NCBI GenBank assembly: GCA_032622095.1 | Contig: CP136065.1 | Location: 148,615,577-148,679,576 of the forward strand | Reading direction: 5' to 3' | DNA from: Siphonodentalium dalli | Lineage: Eukaryota; Mollusca; Scaphopoda; Gadilida; Siphonodentaliidae | Length of the DNA: 64,000 bases | Shown: positions 48,434-59,235 of the stretch, one piece after another | Position numbering within the stretch: the stretch's first letter is position 1 | Layout of the letters: the number at the start of each line of letters is the position of its first letter | The notes under the pieces: generated by a model | Seen by the model: the letters and a program-made list of their open reading frames with translations, nothing else | Databases searched by the model: none | Told to the model about the DNA's origin: nothing | Program-made: the position numbers and the translations under genes

Positions 48434-51400
48434 CACATAGAACAAAAACAGAAACAAAACAAAATTAATCAAAATTGTTCGCATATGTAAAACATTTTCC
48501 ATATTTCCCATGGCTCCCTAAATTTGTATGATCGGGTGAGAAATACACTGTATTATACTGTTACTTCATTGGGCAGTCTGGTGCAAATCAATGCAGCAAG
48601 ACAAAAACAGTGAACTAGGCTAAATTGATAGGCTATAGTTAGATTTGAAATTTATGATTTACATGTAGGTGTCTTCAACTTCATGGTCTTTTTCACCCAC
48701 AAGAAAACCAATTAGAAGAGGGATTCGAAAATCCACCTGATCGAATTAAATCTCGAGGCTTCCACAGGCCTACCATACATTTTTTTTATTCTGAATAAAT
48801 TATTTTGTCTTGATTGGAGAATTATTGAACGGCCTTATAGTCAGTCGAAATAGATTCACAGGGAAAATAATCCGACATGTGCTGGGAATCACATTTGAAG
48901 TCCTACTATTACCACACTAGCTTCCGAGAAAAGTACCTGAACGACTCGACTGCGATATGCGGAACTTATATGTGACTAGCAGGGTTACCCGGCATTGCCC
49001 AGGTTAAAGTAATGTGAAACCCTCTGCATATTATGGATATATGATGGGAATAGAGGATACTCTTGTTCAAAGCGTTACACATATTCTCATAAATTATATA
49101 CCCAAATAGCATCACAAAACATGATTCTTACACACGGAATATAAGTAGTAGCTCACCTTGTCGGATCGGAGCAATTGTCATTTTGTTTATCGCGATTAAT
49201 CCGTCCCACCAATAAAGAACTATTTATTTATTTACAACTGCGTAAACTTCATACGTTATAACATGAACATGAGCACATTAGTTCGCAAAAATAAAAGACA
49301 ACAATTGAGTTTTACATATAGAGGATCTACAGCGAGTCCCCAGTTTATAGCGAAATTTACAAAACGAGTCCAGTAAATTACATGTAGGTCTGGACCGAGC
49401 CTTTGGCGAGGTCAAGACCTAATTTACCGGACGATTTTTGTAAATTCCGCTATAAACTGGGGACGAGTTGTAGATTCTATTTATTACATGATCCAAAAAC
49501 TCTACAAAACATACATAATAAATCAACAAATGGGACGATAAACTAACATATGCTTCTATAAGGCATGCGATGATGTTTCACGTAAGTATGCGTTGTTTGT
49601 CCACGTAAAGAAATAGTCCCAGATAAATAAAGACTCTTTGGTGTATTTTAAGGCGTATATTTAATGACAGAACTTTTCCAACTCTTCATTCATTATTGCT
49701 TGTTGGAAAAATATTGGAAGCTATAGTATTTTGAGACATAGCGTATGTAAAGTAAAAAGACGACAAACCGGATGTCAAAGGTTACCTGGCACTATTTCTT
49801 GTTATCAAACGAACGTTTAATATCAGAATTTATAGAATGGGTTTATTGAATGGAATAAGGGTAGGATCATGTAATAAAGAGACGTATCAATCAATCTAGC
49901 GGGTTTGACTAAGATTTTGAAGACACCTGGTTATCAAATCTCCACAAAGATACAGATACTTTAATGAAATGTCCCAGTGCTCCTCTGTCCATTGTGCTAT
50001 ATACTGGCTAATATTTTTCAGTTTAAAAGAAATTTTGCTATGCTGCTTTTTTGTATGTTAGGCGATGAGTCTTTTCTAAACATGAATGATATCCTCTGTA
50101 TTTTGGGCAGATATAACATTGTCAGATGTCAGTATTGGAGGATCCTGAAAAGTCATGTGCCACTGACTCCATTTTCTTTTATCTCAGACATTATACTCGA
50201 CGGCACACTGTGACCACAATTGTTGAACAGGCCTTATATGCATTTCCATATCACTTCACTTTTGTGTGGAAACTATATTGAATGGGGCAGACTCAATTGT
50301 GTTATAATATTAACATGAGCTATTCTAATATTTTAACATGCACCAATATCTTCCTCGTAAAATGTTACCACAGTTTGAACGCCTTGGTGTCACCTCGATT
50401 GTACCCCGTGAAGTTATATATAGAACACATACAGACAGACATATATTTGCAAATATATCTAAATATATGTAAATGTGACATTTTACGTACGATTTGATTC
50501 CTCGTATTATTTGAGAAGAACGTGTATGAATTTGTTGTTAATTGGCACTAAACATATTTATATCAGTTGTGGTGACCCACCCGTCCCTATTTCGGACTCA
50601 AGCGCGCAACATTTGACATCATTAAACTTAGACTCATTATGGAGATGAATATATATGAAATTGTTTAAAATTGGCGAGTATACAAATTCGTATCAGATTT
50701 AAGGCCCCACATCTCTCACCCAAACTGTACTAATTTGGCGTAGTTAAACCACATTAGATTCCTCGTATCACAGAGAATATGTACCAATCTGGTGGAAATC
50801 GGCGCTAAATATATTGTTTATCTATTCGTGTGTCTCTCTCGCCCTCTGTGGACCCCTGTCTCAAATGACACCATTTTGACATCTTTAAAGCGCACAATTA
50901 GACTCCTGATATCATGGAGATAAATATTTATAAGTTTGGTGCTAATCGGCGACTAAACAATTTTTTTTTATCAAATTGAGTGCCCACCCACAACATCTCG
51001 CACACAAACAACACCAATATAGCGTCTTTAAATCACATGATTTGATTCCTCGTATCGTGGATAAGAATGTGTATCAATTTGGTGCAAATTGGCGCTAAAA
51101 TTATTTTTATCAATGTTGGTGTTCACTGCCCCTCTCCCTTTCAGTGCACCCCTGACTCGAATGACGCAACTTTTGACAGCTTCAAGCCACCCCATTAGAC
51201 TCCTGATACCGTGTGGATGATATTGTATAAGTTTTTGTATAAAATTGGCGAGTGTACAAATATCTCTCATCCAAACAGCACCAATTTGGCGTATCTAAAC
51301 CACACGATTAGTTTCTCGTATCACGGAGAATATGTATCAATCTGGTAGAAATCAGCGCTGAACATATTGTTCGTCTTTTTTGTGTTCCTCTCACCCCTAT

Positions 51401-51527
51401 GCATCATGACTCGAATGGCCCCACTTGTGACAGCTTGTGAAATCCTTAAACCACACAATTAGACTCCTGATAAACCAATTTTGATCAAAGTTAGTGCCCA
51501 CTAACCCCCATCTCTCACCCAAAAAAC
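47642..51527 (+). repeat. Tandem array unit 4 (3886 bp)
   Basis: No MITE and no 64-bp duplication; poly-C of 29. Private changes are a 13-bp insertion (ATGATTCTTACAC near 49,121), TTCTTGTTATC near 49,798, and losses near 49,997 and 50,252. Every length difference from unit 3 is accounted for (-426 +8 -64 +17 -6 = -471). Confidence 0.93.
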
Positions 51528-52545
51528 AGCACCAACATGGCGTCTTTAAATTACACGATCAGACTCCTCGTATTTTGGATGAGAATGCCTATCACTTTGG
51601 TGGAAATTGGTGCTAAAATTATTACGTATCAATTTTGGTGCCCCTCTGCCTTTCAGTTCAACCCTGACTCGAATGACACCACTTTTGACATATTTAAGCA
51701 ACACCATTAGACTCCTCATACCATGGGGATGATAGTGTATAAGTGTGGTGGCAATCGGCGACTAAGCCCATTCTTATCTAATTGATTGAGTGCCCCTCCC
51801 ACAATCTTTCATCAAAACGACAGCAATTTTGAGTCTTTAAATGGCACAATTAGATTCCTGGTATCATGGAGAAGAATATTTATCAATATGGTGGAAATCG
51901 GCGCTAAAATTTGTTTTATCAATTTTGGCGCCCCTCCCCCTTCTGTGCCCCCCTGACGCGAATGGCGCCACGTTTGACATATTTAAACAACACCATTAGA
52001 TTCCTCATATCATGGGCATGATTATATAAAAGTTTTATGGCAATTGGCGGCAAACATTTTTTCTACCTCTCCCCCTGTTCTGCCCCTGACAACGGCGTCA
52101 CTTTAGAAAATTCTAACCCACACCATTATATTTCTAGTAAAAAGTTACCCCTAGTAGACCGTTTGGTGCCATCTAGATGGTCCCTCGGCGCTAAACTTAG
52201 TTTATAAATTTTGGTGCCCCTCTCCCCTTCTGTGCATCCCTGACTCGAACGGTGCCACTCTTGATATATTTAAACCACACCATCAGATTCCTTATATCAT
52301 GGTGATGATTATATATAAGTTTCATGGCAATCAGCGACAGATTTTTGTTCTACCCCTCCCCTTTTCTGCCCCTGACAACAACGGCCTCATTTTAGAAAAT
52401 CCTAACCCTCACCATTATCTTTCTCATAAAAAGTTACCCCTAGTAGACCCCTTTGGTGTCGTCTAGATGGTCCCCTGTGAATTTCTATAGAACACAGACA
52501 GACAGACAGACAGACATTCGCAAATATAGATATAGATAATCTGGT
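51528..52545 (+). repeat. Degenerate repeats of about 150 bp right of the array, (CAGA)n end
   Basis: The pattern TTAGACTCCT..TATCATGG..GAT..TATAAGTTTGGTGG..ATCGGCG..AAA..CCCCTG..TCGAATG.C.CCACTTTTGACAT repeats with about 150-bp spacing, continuing the pattern at the 3' part of each array unit. Ends in (ACAG)n, AACATTCGCAAATATAGATATAGATA-type sequence near 52,530. Probably the right end of the element from which the array unit arose. Confidence 0.6.
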
Positions 52546-52786
52546 CAAAAAAGTGTAATTATGTAATTGTTAGTGTCGAAAATATATTAAAGAAATTTAA
52601 CATATAAAATAAATGCAGTCATTTTATTATATTTATATCTCGATTAGGTGCACATAATAACTGTTTTCTAGTTTTCTATCGCTGGCTCTGCATGCATTAA
52701 AGAAATTATTTTGTTACTGTAAGTCAACTCCGGTAACAAAACGCGCTACCGCGGATCACCGCGGTCATGAAGTGCACGACCGCGGG

Positions 52787-53114
52787 TTAGAGCATACCTG
52801 TACTATAGTTATTTACCTTGTAACAGATTTGGTCGTATACTGTAGGTACATGTACCAGTGTATTATTTTCCATAGTTTGTTTGTCATGAAATGCACAACC
52901 GCGTTTTCCCCAAAACCCAACTGTGACCATGCGGTATTTCACGGTTGCAGTACCGAGGTCGACTGCCTGACAGCGGTCATACCACATGTCAACCTCGTCA
53001 AAGGAGGGTCGATTAATTAGAGCATAGCTGTACTATAGTTATTTACCTTGTAACAGATTTGGTCGTATACTGTAGGTACATGTACCAGTGTATTATTTTC
53101 CATAGTTTGTTTGT
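52787..53114 (+). repeat. 98-bp direct repeat separated by a CpG-rich 132-bp segment
   Basis: 52787-52884 and 53017-53114 are identical except for one base (ACCTGTAC versus AGCTGTAC). The spacer is rich in CGCGG and CGGT motifs. The junction GGTCGATTAATTAGAGCATA resembles the end of the CAGTAATG MITE family (GTCGATTAATTAGAGCATTA at 5419-5438). Confidence 0.75.
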
Positions 53115-53253
53115 TATTTGCAGAATGAGGTCCCCCGGATGGTGAATTTAGTGATGCTATCCCACACAGTGGGCTAGCATCACCAAAAGGTGAATTTAGT
53201 GACCCTCGTGGACCTCATTCTACAAATGACAGACATACTATCTGCAGGCTTGT
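53113..53253. mobile_element. Truncated/rearranged palindromic hAT-like MITE
   Basis: TTATTTGCAGAATGAGGTCC to CTATCTGCAGGCTTG. The left terminal CAAGCCTGCAAATAG is missing, replaced by the 98-bp repeat, and GGTGAATTTAGTGA is duplicated in the right arm. Short-form hairpin otherwise retained. Confidence 0.7.
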
Positions 53254-53736
53254 TCATTAATATAAATCCAGTGAATCCACCCACATGCAATTATCCAGTA
53301 AATTATCTCTGTAGAATTGCCTAGGGCCCATCACTGTCAATTAAGTATACAATGGAAATTTGGTCTTAGTGTTGTACATGCCATGTCTGTATGAATTGAA
53401 ATTCATATTTCATAGCTTTGCTGGTAAATGGTTTGCATACTTTATTTTGGTGACTGACCTACCTACTAGTACCTGTATACATACATGTGTACCGGTATGT
53501 GCACTATGACTATTAGCATTCTTTCATTTTGTTATTAATTATTTTATAGTGGTACATTGCATGGGCTGAGGGAAAATCAGCATACTTTATTATATTAAAA
53601 GGAACCATAATAAATTATGGAAGAGACTTGTTTGCCTATTTTGACAAGAGATGCGGCTGTCTGACTGTCCGGCACAGTAACATATGGTGTCCATTTAACA
53701 AATTGAAAATTCTGTGTGATGCCCACACATGTGAAT

Positions 53737-54851
53737 TAGGGTCCTGCGAATATTCGATTCGAGATTCGATTCGAAAGTCAAATTCGATTCGAAATTGCCG
53801 ACTCGAAATTTTGAATATACATTGATGGCAAAGTAGGCTGTTTACAGACAAGTACACACGTCGATCTTAGCTGTATTTTGTGCCATTTAATTACAGAAAA
53901 TGATGTATACGTGCACCTTACAATTCTTATTGTATATCGCGATTATATATTTCAAATATAAGTATAGCCAGCTTGCAGCAATTAGCCACTATATAGGACG
54001 ACTAAATACGCCTGAATTCTAGCTTTGAACATGGTAGCCAAAAATTTGGAGATCACCGATGGATCGACGACGCGCGTGAATAATAATAGCGACTGAGCAG
54101 CCGCTAGCGTTATCCGCCGTCTATATTCAGATTCTTCGTTATGTAATATAGCTGAGAATTTAAACAACACATGTTCCCGGCATCGAAAAGTGCATTTTGG
54201 CGGTGTTTTCTTTTGAAAATTTACTTTCAATTTCGGAGCGTTCTTTGACACTTGACAAAATGTCGTCCGTTATTCATGTTTATTTTAAACATGGTAACGT
54301 TGCAGATAGTGCAGGGACTTACACGTGTGATGACTGCGACATGGTGTATAAATCGCAAGCATCTGCGACAACGACACATCTATGGAATCATCTGTCCAAG
54401 AAGCATCCTGCACTACATATTAAAACAGGCTACCCTGCGACTGTTGTTGCATCTTCAAGTTTATAACAACGGGTGATTTCGAAGGTCGATTTGCAATTTT
54501 GCATGTACATGCAAACTGTACAAATTTCGCGTGATTTTAGTTCCGATAATCCATTTAGTGGTTATATATTAATCGTCGTGACGGCCGCATGGACGTTTTT
54601 TTAAATCTGATTTTTCTTTCTCGACAATTATCATTCGAACTGAAGTTAAACGACGGTTCATCGCCACATAACTTATGATGGAACTTTGTGCGTGTAGTTC
54701 ATAGAACCTTTCACAAATCGTCTAATCGTTGACAAAACATGCCCATTTGAGAATGCAACAAATAGATATGTTTCGATTCGATATTCGATTCGATTTCCTG
54801 AATTCGATTCGATATTCGATTCGATCAAAATCTCCAATTAGCAGGACCCTA
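53737..54851 (+). mobile_element. hAT-type element with BED-finger ORF, 1.12 kb, perfect 8-bp TSD
   Basis: TIRs TAGGGTCCTGCG and AGCAGGACCCTA; duplication ATGTGAAT at 53729-53736 and 54852-54859. Subterminal TATTCGATTCGA-type repeats lie at both ends, as in the copy at 1558-2678. It carries a short ORF for a BED zinc finger and no catalytic domain, so it is a deletion derivative of an autonomous hAT. Confidence 0.9.
54260..54466 (+). CDS. BED-type zinc-finger remnant of a hAT transposase (68 aa)
   Basis: ATG TCG TCC to TAA. Near the start it reads IHVYFKHG; then TYTCDDCDMVYKS (Cys pair C-x2-C) and THLWNHLSKKHPALH (His pair H-x4-H), the C2H2-like BED finger that lets hAT transposases bind DNA. 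It ends shortly after, without the catalytic DDE or dimerisation regions. It may be the intact first exon of the transposase gene or a truncated protein. It lies inside a perfect TIR/TSD element. Confidence 0.7.
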   Translation: MSSVIHVYFKHGNVADSAGTYTCDDCDMVYKSQASATTTHLWNHLSKKHPALHIKTGYPATVVASSSL

Positions 54852-55059
54852 ATGTGAATGTATGTTTAGAGTTTAGAATTACAACAACGATATCAACCCA
54901 TTTTTGACAAAAGTTGTGACTGAGAGACTGATAGTTATATAGTCCTGAAATAGCGGTAGATACAACACCCCAGCACACCTACGCCCCATGATGTCCCTAT
55001 AGCCATAAATTGTCCAGTTTCCCTTCATTATGAGGAACTATTTAATTGCACGAAACTGG

Positions 55060-56700
55060 CAAAAGTGATGTTTTTATGTGTACCCATACCATGTATGGTA
55101 CACATAATGCTGACATCCGGATCAACCATCCGTAGTTTGTCCGTCCGTCTGTTAGTAGACACTTGCTATCCGATTCGATTACTCAAATATTTGTTATCGG
55201 ATCATGTTCAATTTTATGTGCATGTTTATGATGACACACTCCTCACCTGTATAGTTTTTGGTAATGATCGGTTGATCAGTTTAGAAATTATTAACACTTT
55301 GCCTCCACACATAGGCATGAGCTATCTGCTGCTGTAACCAAAGTAGTATTTGTCTGATTTTCTTCATATTTGATATGTAGGTTTGTGATGACACACACCT
55401 CACCTGTATAGTTTTTGGTATTGATTGGTTGATCTGTTTAGAATATAATTAACCCTTCACACACATGCTATCCAATGCAATAAGTTGAACATATTTCTTC
55501 TGATCTGCCTCATATTTCTTACCTAGGTTTTTCTTTAATAGCATGTTCTTCATCTGTATGGTTTTTGGTATTGTTTAATTAACCCTTTTCACTCTTATGT
55601 TTACTTAGAATTCACCCAAGCTGCTGTGACTCAAACATTTTTCATCTGATCAACACCAAATTTGGTATATGAATTTCTCACCCCTAAATACAGATCGAGT
55701 TCGAATATGGGTTTGATCCGATATATTTTAACAGAGTTAACTTATGGTCCTTTATAATTCAATTCAAGTAATTAATACCTGTTTGCTGCTGCCAATTTTA
55801 AGAGAACATATCACACAGACCATGTGTGTTATTGAAATGAGTTATTTATAGCTATGGACATTAGATACCACATGCTATGCTTGGCCAGTGGTGGCTGGCA
55901 GGCCTTGTTTATCGTATGTCAAACTGTGATTGATGACTCTCTGGTCCAGTTCTGTTTTCTGTGCAATATCACGTTAACCCCTTTGTTGAAACAGGTTCAT
56001 TACATTATTTAATGTACACTCTATAAGACACCTATTCTAAAATACTAAATTGGAATAGTCCGTTGTTACTTTGTAGGGATGTTTTACAGACACTGGTGTC
56101 TTATCTTAGAAAAAAATTAATCCACACATTTCTTAGTTCCATGATATGATGTCATTGGAAATGATTAACCGTCTCCACACATCATATGGTTTTGATGCTT
56201 TTCATTTGATCATTCTCCTATTCTATGTCCAGGTTGATGGTGATCCACTTTTGCTTTGCATGGATTTGGGATTAAATTTAAACCATTCCATAGACACATA
56301 TTATGCGATAGACAGATATCAATAAATCACCAATTGAATATTTATCATTAGAGGAAATGTCTTATTTTGAAAATCCCTCAATTGCATTTGGGCTCCAGGA
56401 TAATATTAACGGTGCTGGTATTCTTGAGACTGACTTATTGTATGGGTTTCTAAATCCAATGACATGCTTTTTATAGACTATTTTGTGTTTATCAGTTCAT
56501 TAGTTTGGGTATTAAAGATTAACCCCATACTATCCGATTTGATAACTCAAATATTTCCATTAATTATGTTTATAGTTATTGGCATAGTTTATGATAACAC
56601 ACTCCTAACCTGCATAGTAAGGGTCATTTGGTTTATTTGCTTAAAAATATTAACATCCTCCACCAATCCTGTTGACACAATGTGACAACTAAATATTTTT
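55060..56700 (+). repeat. Degenerate direct repeats of about 155 bp
   Basis: ATGACACACNCCTCACCTGT + ATAGTTTTTGGTA recurs at about 55230, 55387 and 55528 and in decayed form at about 56577. Units also share AACCCTTNNCACACAT and TTTGATATNTAGGTTT-type blocks. No coding frame is supported. Confidence 0.5.
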
Positions 56701-57446
56701 CATACGATCACTATATAAAGTGTGAATTGTTGAAACTTTTGCACTCATGAAAAGGTTGGTGTAAGGATTTATAAAAATAGCTAATCGATATCACCAAGGT
56801 ATGGGTTAAACATCTGCCGATCGTGATCGGCCTCTCATTTATATTTTTTTTTAGTTGGCATATTATGTATAACTTGACAAAATTTTGTCACCACTTGACA
56901 AATTTTGTCACAATTTGTGCTTCTTGATAAACATGCATGGCTCAATCGAGCTTAAAATTTTGTCTATGTAATTTGGAAGGGTGTATACAATAGGTTGACA
57001 AATACAGAAAATATTGATGTACCGGCTTCATAGGATCTGAAAAATACTTGCCATGGTCACAGCCATTTTCAAGGTGTTTTCAATTTTTCACAAAGAAGTG
57101 AAACAAACGCTCTTTATTTCTACTATATCATGAACAGACCAACACCGAACGCTCTTTTCTGTTCCGTTTCGTGCAAATGGCTGTTTTTATTTTGGGAACC
57201 AAACATTGTGTTCTAAGTTTTATTTTTTATTACTGTACGTCAATTTGTCTTTCTGGGAATATAATGCTCGTAGAAAGATAGTTAAGTATTCATCAACCTA
57301 TTTCGATAACGGGAAAATTTCAATAGCGAATATTTGCAAACCGCCATGTGGCTTTAATATATAGTATTTACCTTTATTTCTACTGTCATTTATTGCTAGT
57401 TAGTTCACTATAAATACTAATTCAAATTCATTAACTTCTTTTTCAG

Positions 57447-57536
57447 GAGTTTCGACATCCGCTAACGCTTTCTATGAGTCCATAGCTAATATTGGAGAAT
57501 GTGGTATGCAATCGAAGGGAGGATCGGAGGACATAG
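57447..57536 (+). CDS. BAIAP2: BAIAP2/IRSp53-like protein, exon 3 (IMD domain)
   Basis: Acceptor TTTTTCAG, donor ATAG|GTGAGT, 90 nt, phase 1 in and out. With the G carried from exon 2 it reads GVSTSANAFYESIANIGECG followed by MQSKGGSEDIG. This matches the family pattern A...YFDAL.K.GE.A..S.GS.ELG, the linker to IMD helix 2. The shared F-Y, IGE and GS-[ED]-[LI]-G positions make the assignment firm. No further exon is visible to the right edge, so intron 3 exceeds 6.4 kb and the rest of the IMD, SH3 and tail are outside the window. Confidence 0.85.
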
Positions 57537-57850
57537 GTGAGTCATTAATTAAGTACGACCAAAACATGACTAAACCCTTGTCAACTTGTCCTACTATAGC
57601 TGAATTGGTCAAAGTTCACATGCTTCCATTGATTAGGGTATCCAGGGTCTCCAAAATGGTAATTAAGAGTACCCAGGATACCCAAAATCTCTCCCAATTG
57701 GCACAAAACCTCTTTCAATGAGACAAGTTATGGTATGGCAATTTCAGAATCTAGGGTGGACACAGTTAATAAAATTTAGATTTCTTTCCTTTAGTGAAAA
57801 TATGCACTAGTGCATTAGAAATGTAAATTTGATTTTTTTTTAATCAAAGC

Positions 57851-57889
57851 AGGTGCTATATAGTCTCTATCTGAGACTATATAGCACCT
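57851..57889. repeat. Perfect 17-bp-arm hairpin
   Basis: AGGTGCTATATAGTCTC, loop TATCT, GAGACTATATAGCACCT. No TIR or TSD outside it. Confidence 0.85.
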
Positions 57890-58645
57890 CATATTTTGGT
57901 TATTCAATACTCACTTTTTATCCATGGGATCCAGTGCTATTTTAAACCAGGCCCTGGACACTGAACTGCTAGTCGGGAACACAAATGATATAGTAAAATG
58001 ACTTGAACTAAACTTTTTCTTCAGAAAAAATATTTGGAGTAGCTTGGTCAATAGGTGAAATATCACAGCAAGTCACGAACTTCCTGGTGGGGCATATTAC
58101 AATTAAGCTGTCAGATATCACAAAAAATCAGTTAGTTTTGCCATGTTATGAGTATATAATAACTCCTCACTATTCATAAAACAATACTTGAGGGTGGAAA
58201 TCAGGGATGGGGTGTGGTATAGCCAACTGGTAGCACTAACAATTGCAACAATGTAACAATTGAGTAAAGACCAACCCATTTTGGTTGCTTTTCCATTCAA
58301 GATCATGAAGACATGAACTCACATTCAGTTGTGTTCACTACCATATTAATGAACATCATGTAGTTTTGTGTATTTAATTGTGATAAAACATATGAAGAAA
58401 GTGAACTACTGCTCTAAATGTTGAGTAATTAGTGATAATTAGGGCGTTTCATGATGGGTTGTAGGCATTCCGACAAAGGGAACATAGATTTGCTTCAGAA
58501 AAGATATGTCAAATAGTTATGGAGTATTCAGTGCACCGTTTAGTATTCAGGCCAGATATAATCTATTTATTCAATTAAGCAAAGTACAGGGACCAGCGGA
58601 GCTTTAAAGATGGCAAAAAAATGAAAGTTTACTATGTAAAATTTG

Positions 58646-58725
58646 CCAAAGGCTCGGTCCAGACCTAATTTACTGGACTCATTTTGTAAATTGTTCTAAA
58701 CTGGGGACTCATTGAAGATCCTCAT
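58646..58725. repeat. Half copy of the AGTCCCCAGTTTATAGCG element
   Basis: AAGGCTCGGTCCAGACCTAA, TTTACTGGACTCATTTTGTA and CTAAACTGGGGACTCATTGA match one arm of the inverted repeat found in each array unit (36651-36810 in unit 1). Confidence 0.7.
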
Positions 58726-58793
58726 ATGGCTATTTCTAGTGACAGAAGCATCTGTTGAGTGTTGAGTCACTTGAGTGGTACATTTTCAATTAA

Positions 58794-59185
58794 CCCTTTA
58801 CCCAACAAACCGGCCAAAACCGGCCAAATAAAGCTTCAACAGCCTAAAATATCTTCGGTCTGTCTCAATAGAACCATACAAATATGGATATCATTGGAAC
58901 CGGCTCCTTGACCACATTGTGATAGTTACAGTTATGCCCTGTGCCAATGCATTCTCTTATATATGCGAGTCGACCATAGGTCGCCTCGCATATATAAGAG
59001 AATGCATTGGCCTAAAAAAAATCTTTTTTTAACACTTTTTACCATTTTTTCTTACATTCTTTAACAATTTTATAATTTTTAATGTGTTAATCCAATGCAT
59101 TCTCTTATATATGCGAGGCGACCTATGGTCGACTCGCATATATAAGAGAATGCATTGGCACAGGGCCGTTCTGTTGGGTAAAGGG
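58794..59185. mobile_element. piggyBac-like MITE with two nested palindromes, 392 bp
   Basis: TTAA at 58790-58793 and 59186-59189; TIR CCCTTTACCCAACA. Nearly identical to 24650-25031, including the AAAAAAATCTTTTTTTAACA centre, so both insertions appear recent. Confidence 0.88.
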
Positions 59186-59235
59186 TTAAAAGTAATAATA
59201 TTTTTTACCCTGGAATCTTATACACAAAGTGTAAG

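Larger units (their letters stand above)
34878..57446 (+). other. BAIAP2: Intron 2 of the BAIAP2-like gene (about 22.6 kb)
   Basis: Donor GTGAGT, acceptor CTTTTTCAG, phase 1. It is occupied by a four-unit tandem array (34995-51527), further degenerate repeats (51528-52545), a truncated palindromic MITE, a BED-finger hAT element and a degenerate repeat tract (55,060-56,700). Confidence 0.7.

Noticed and set aside
34995-51527. CRISPR-like or prokaryotic repeat array
   Set aside because: Units are about 4 kb, and the window has spliced exons and eukaryotic transposons.
57537-57721. Extension of BAIAP2-like exon 3 past 57536
   Set aside because: The frame stays open for about 60 codons, but residues after the GTGAGT donor do not resemble the IMD domain, and the donor is canonical.
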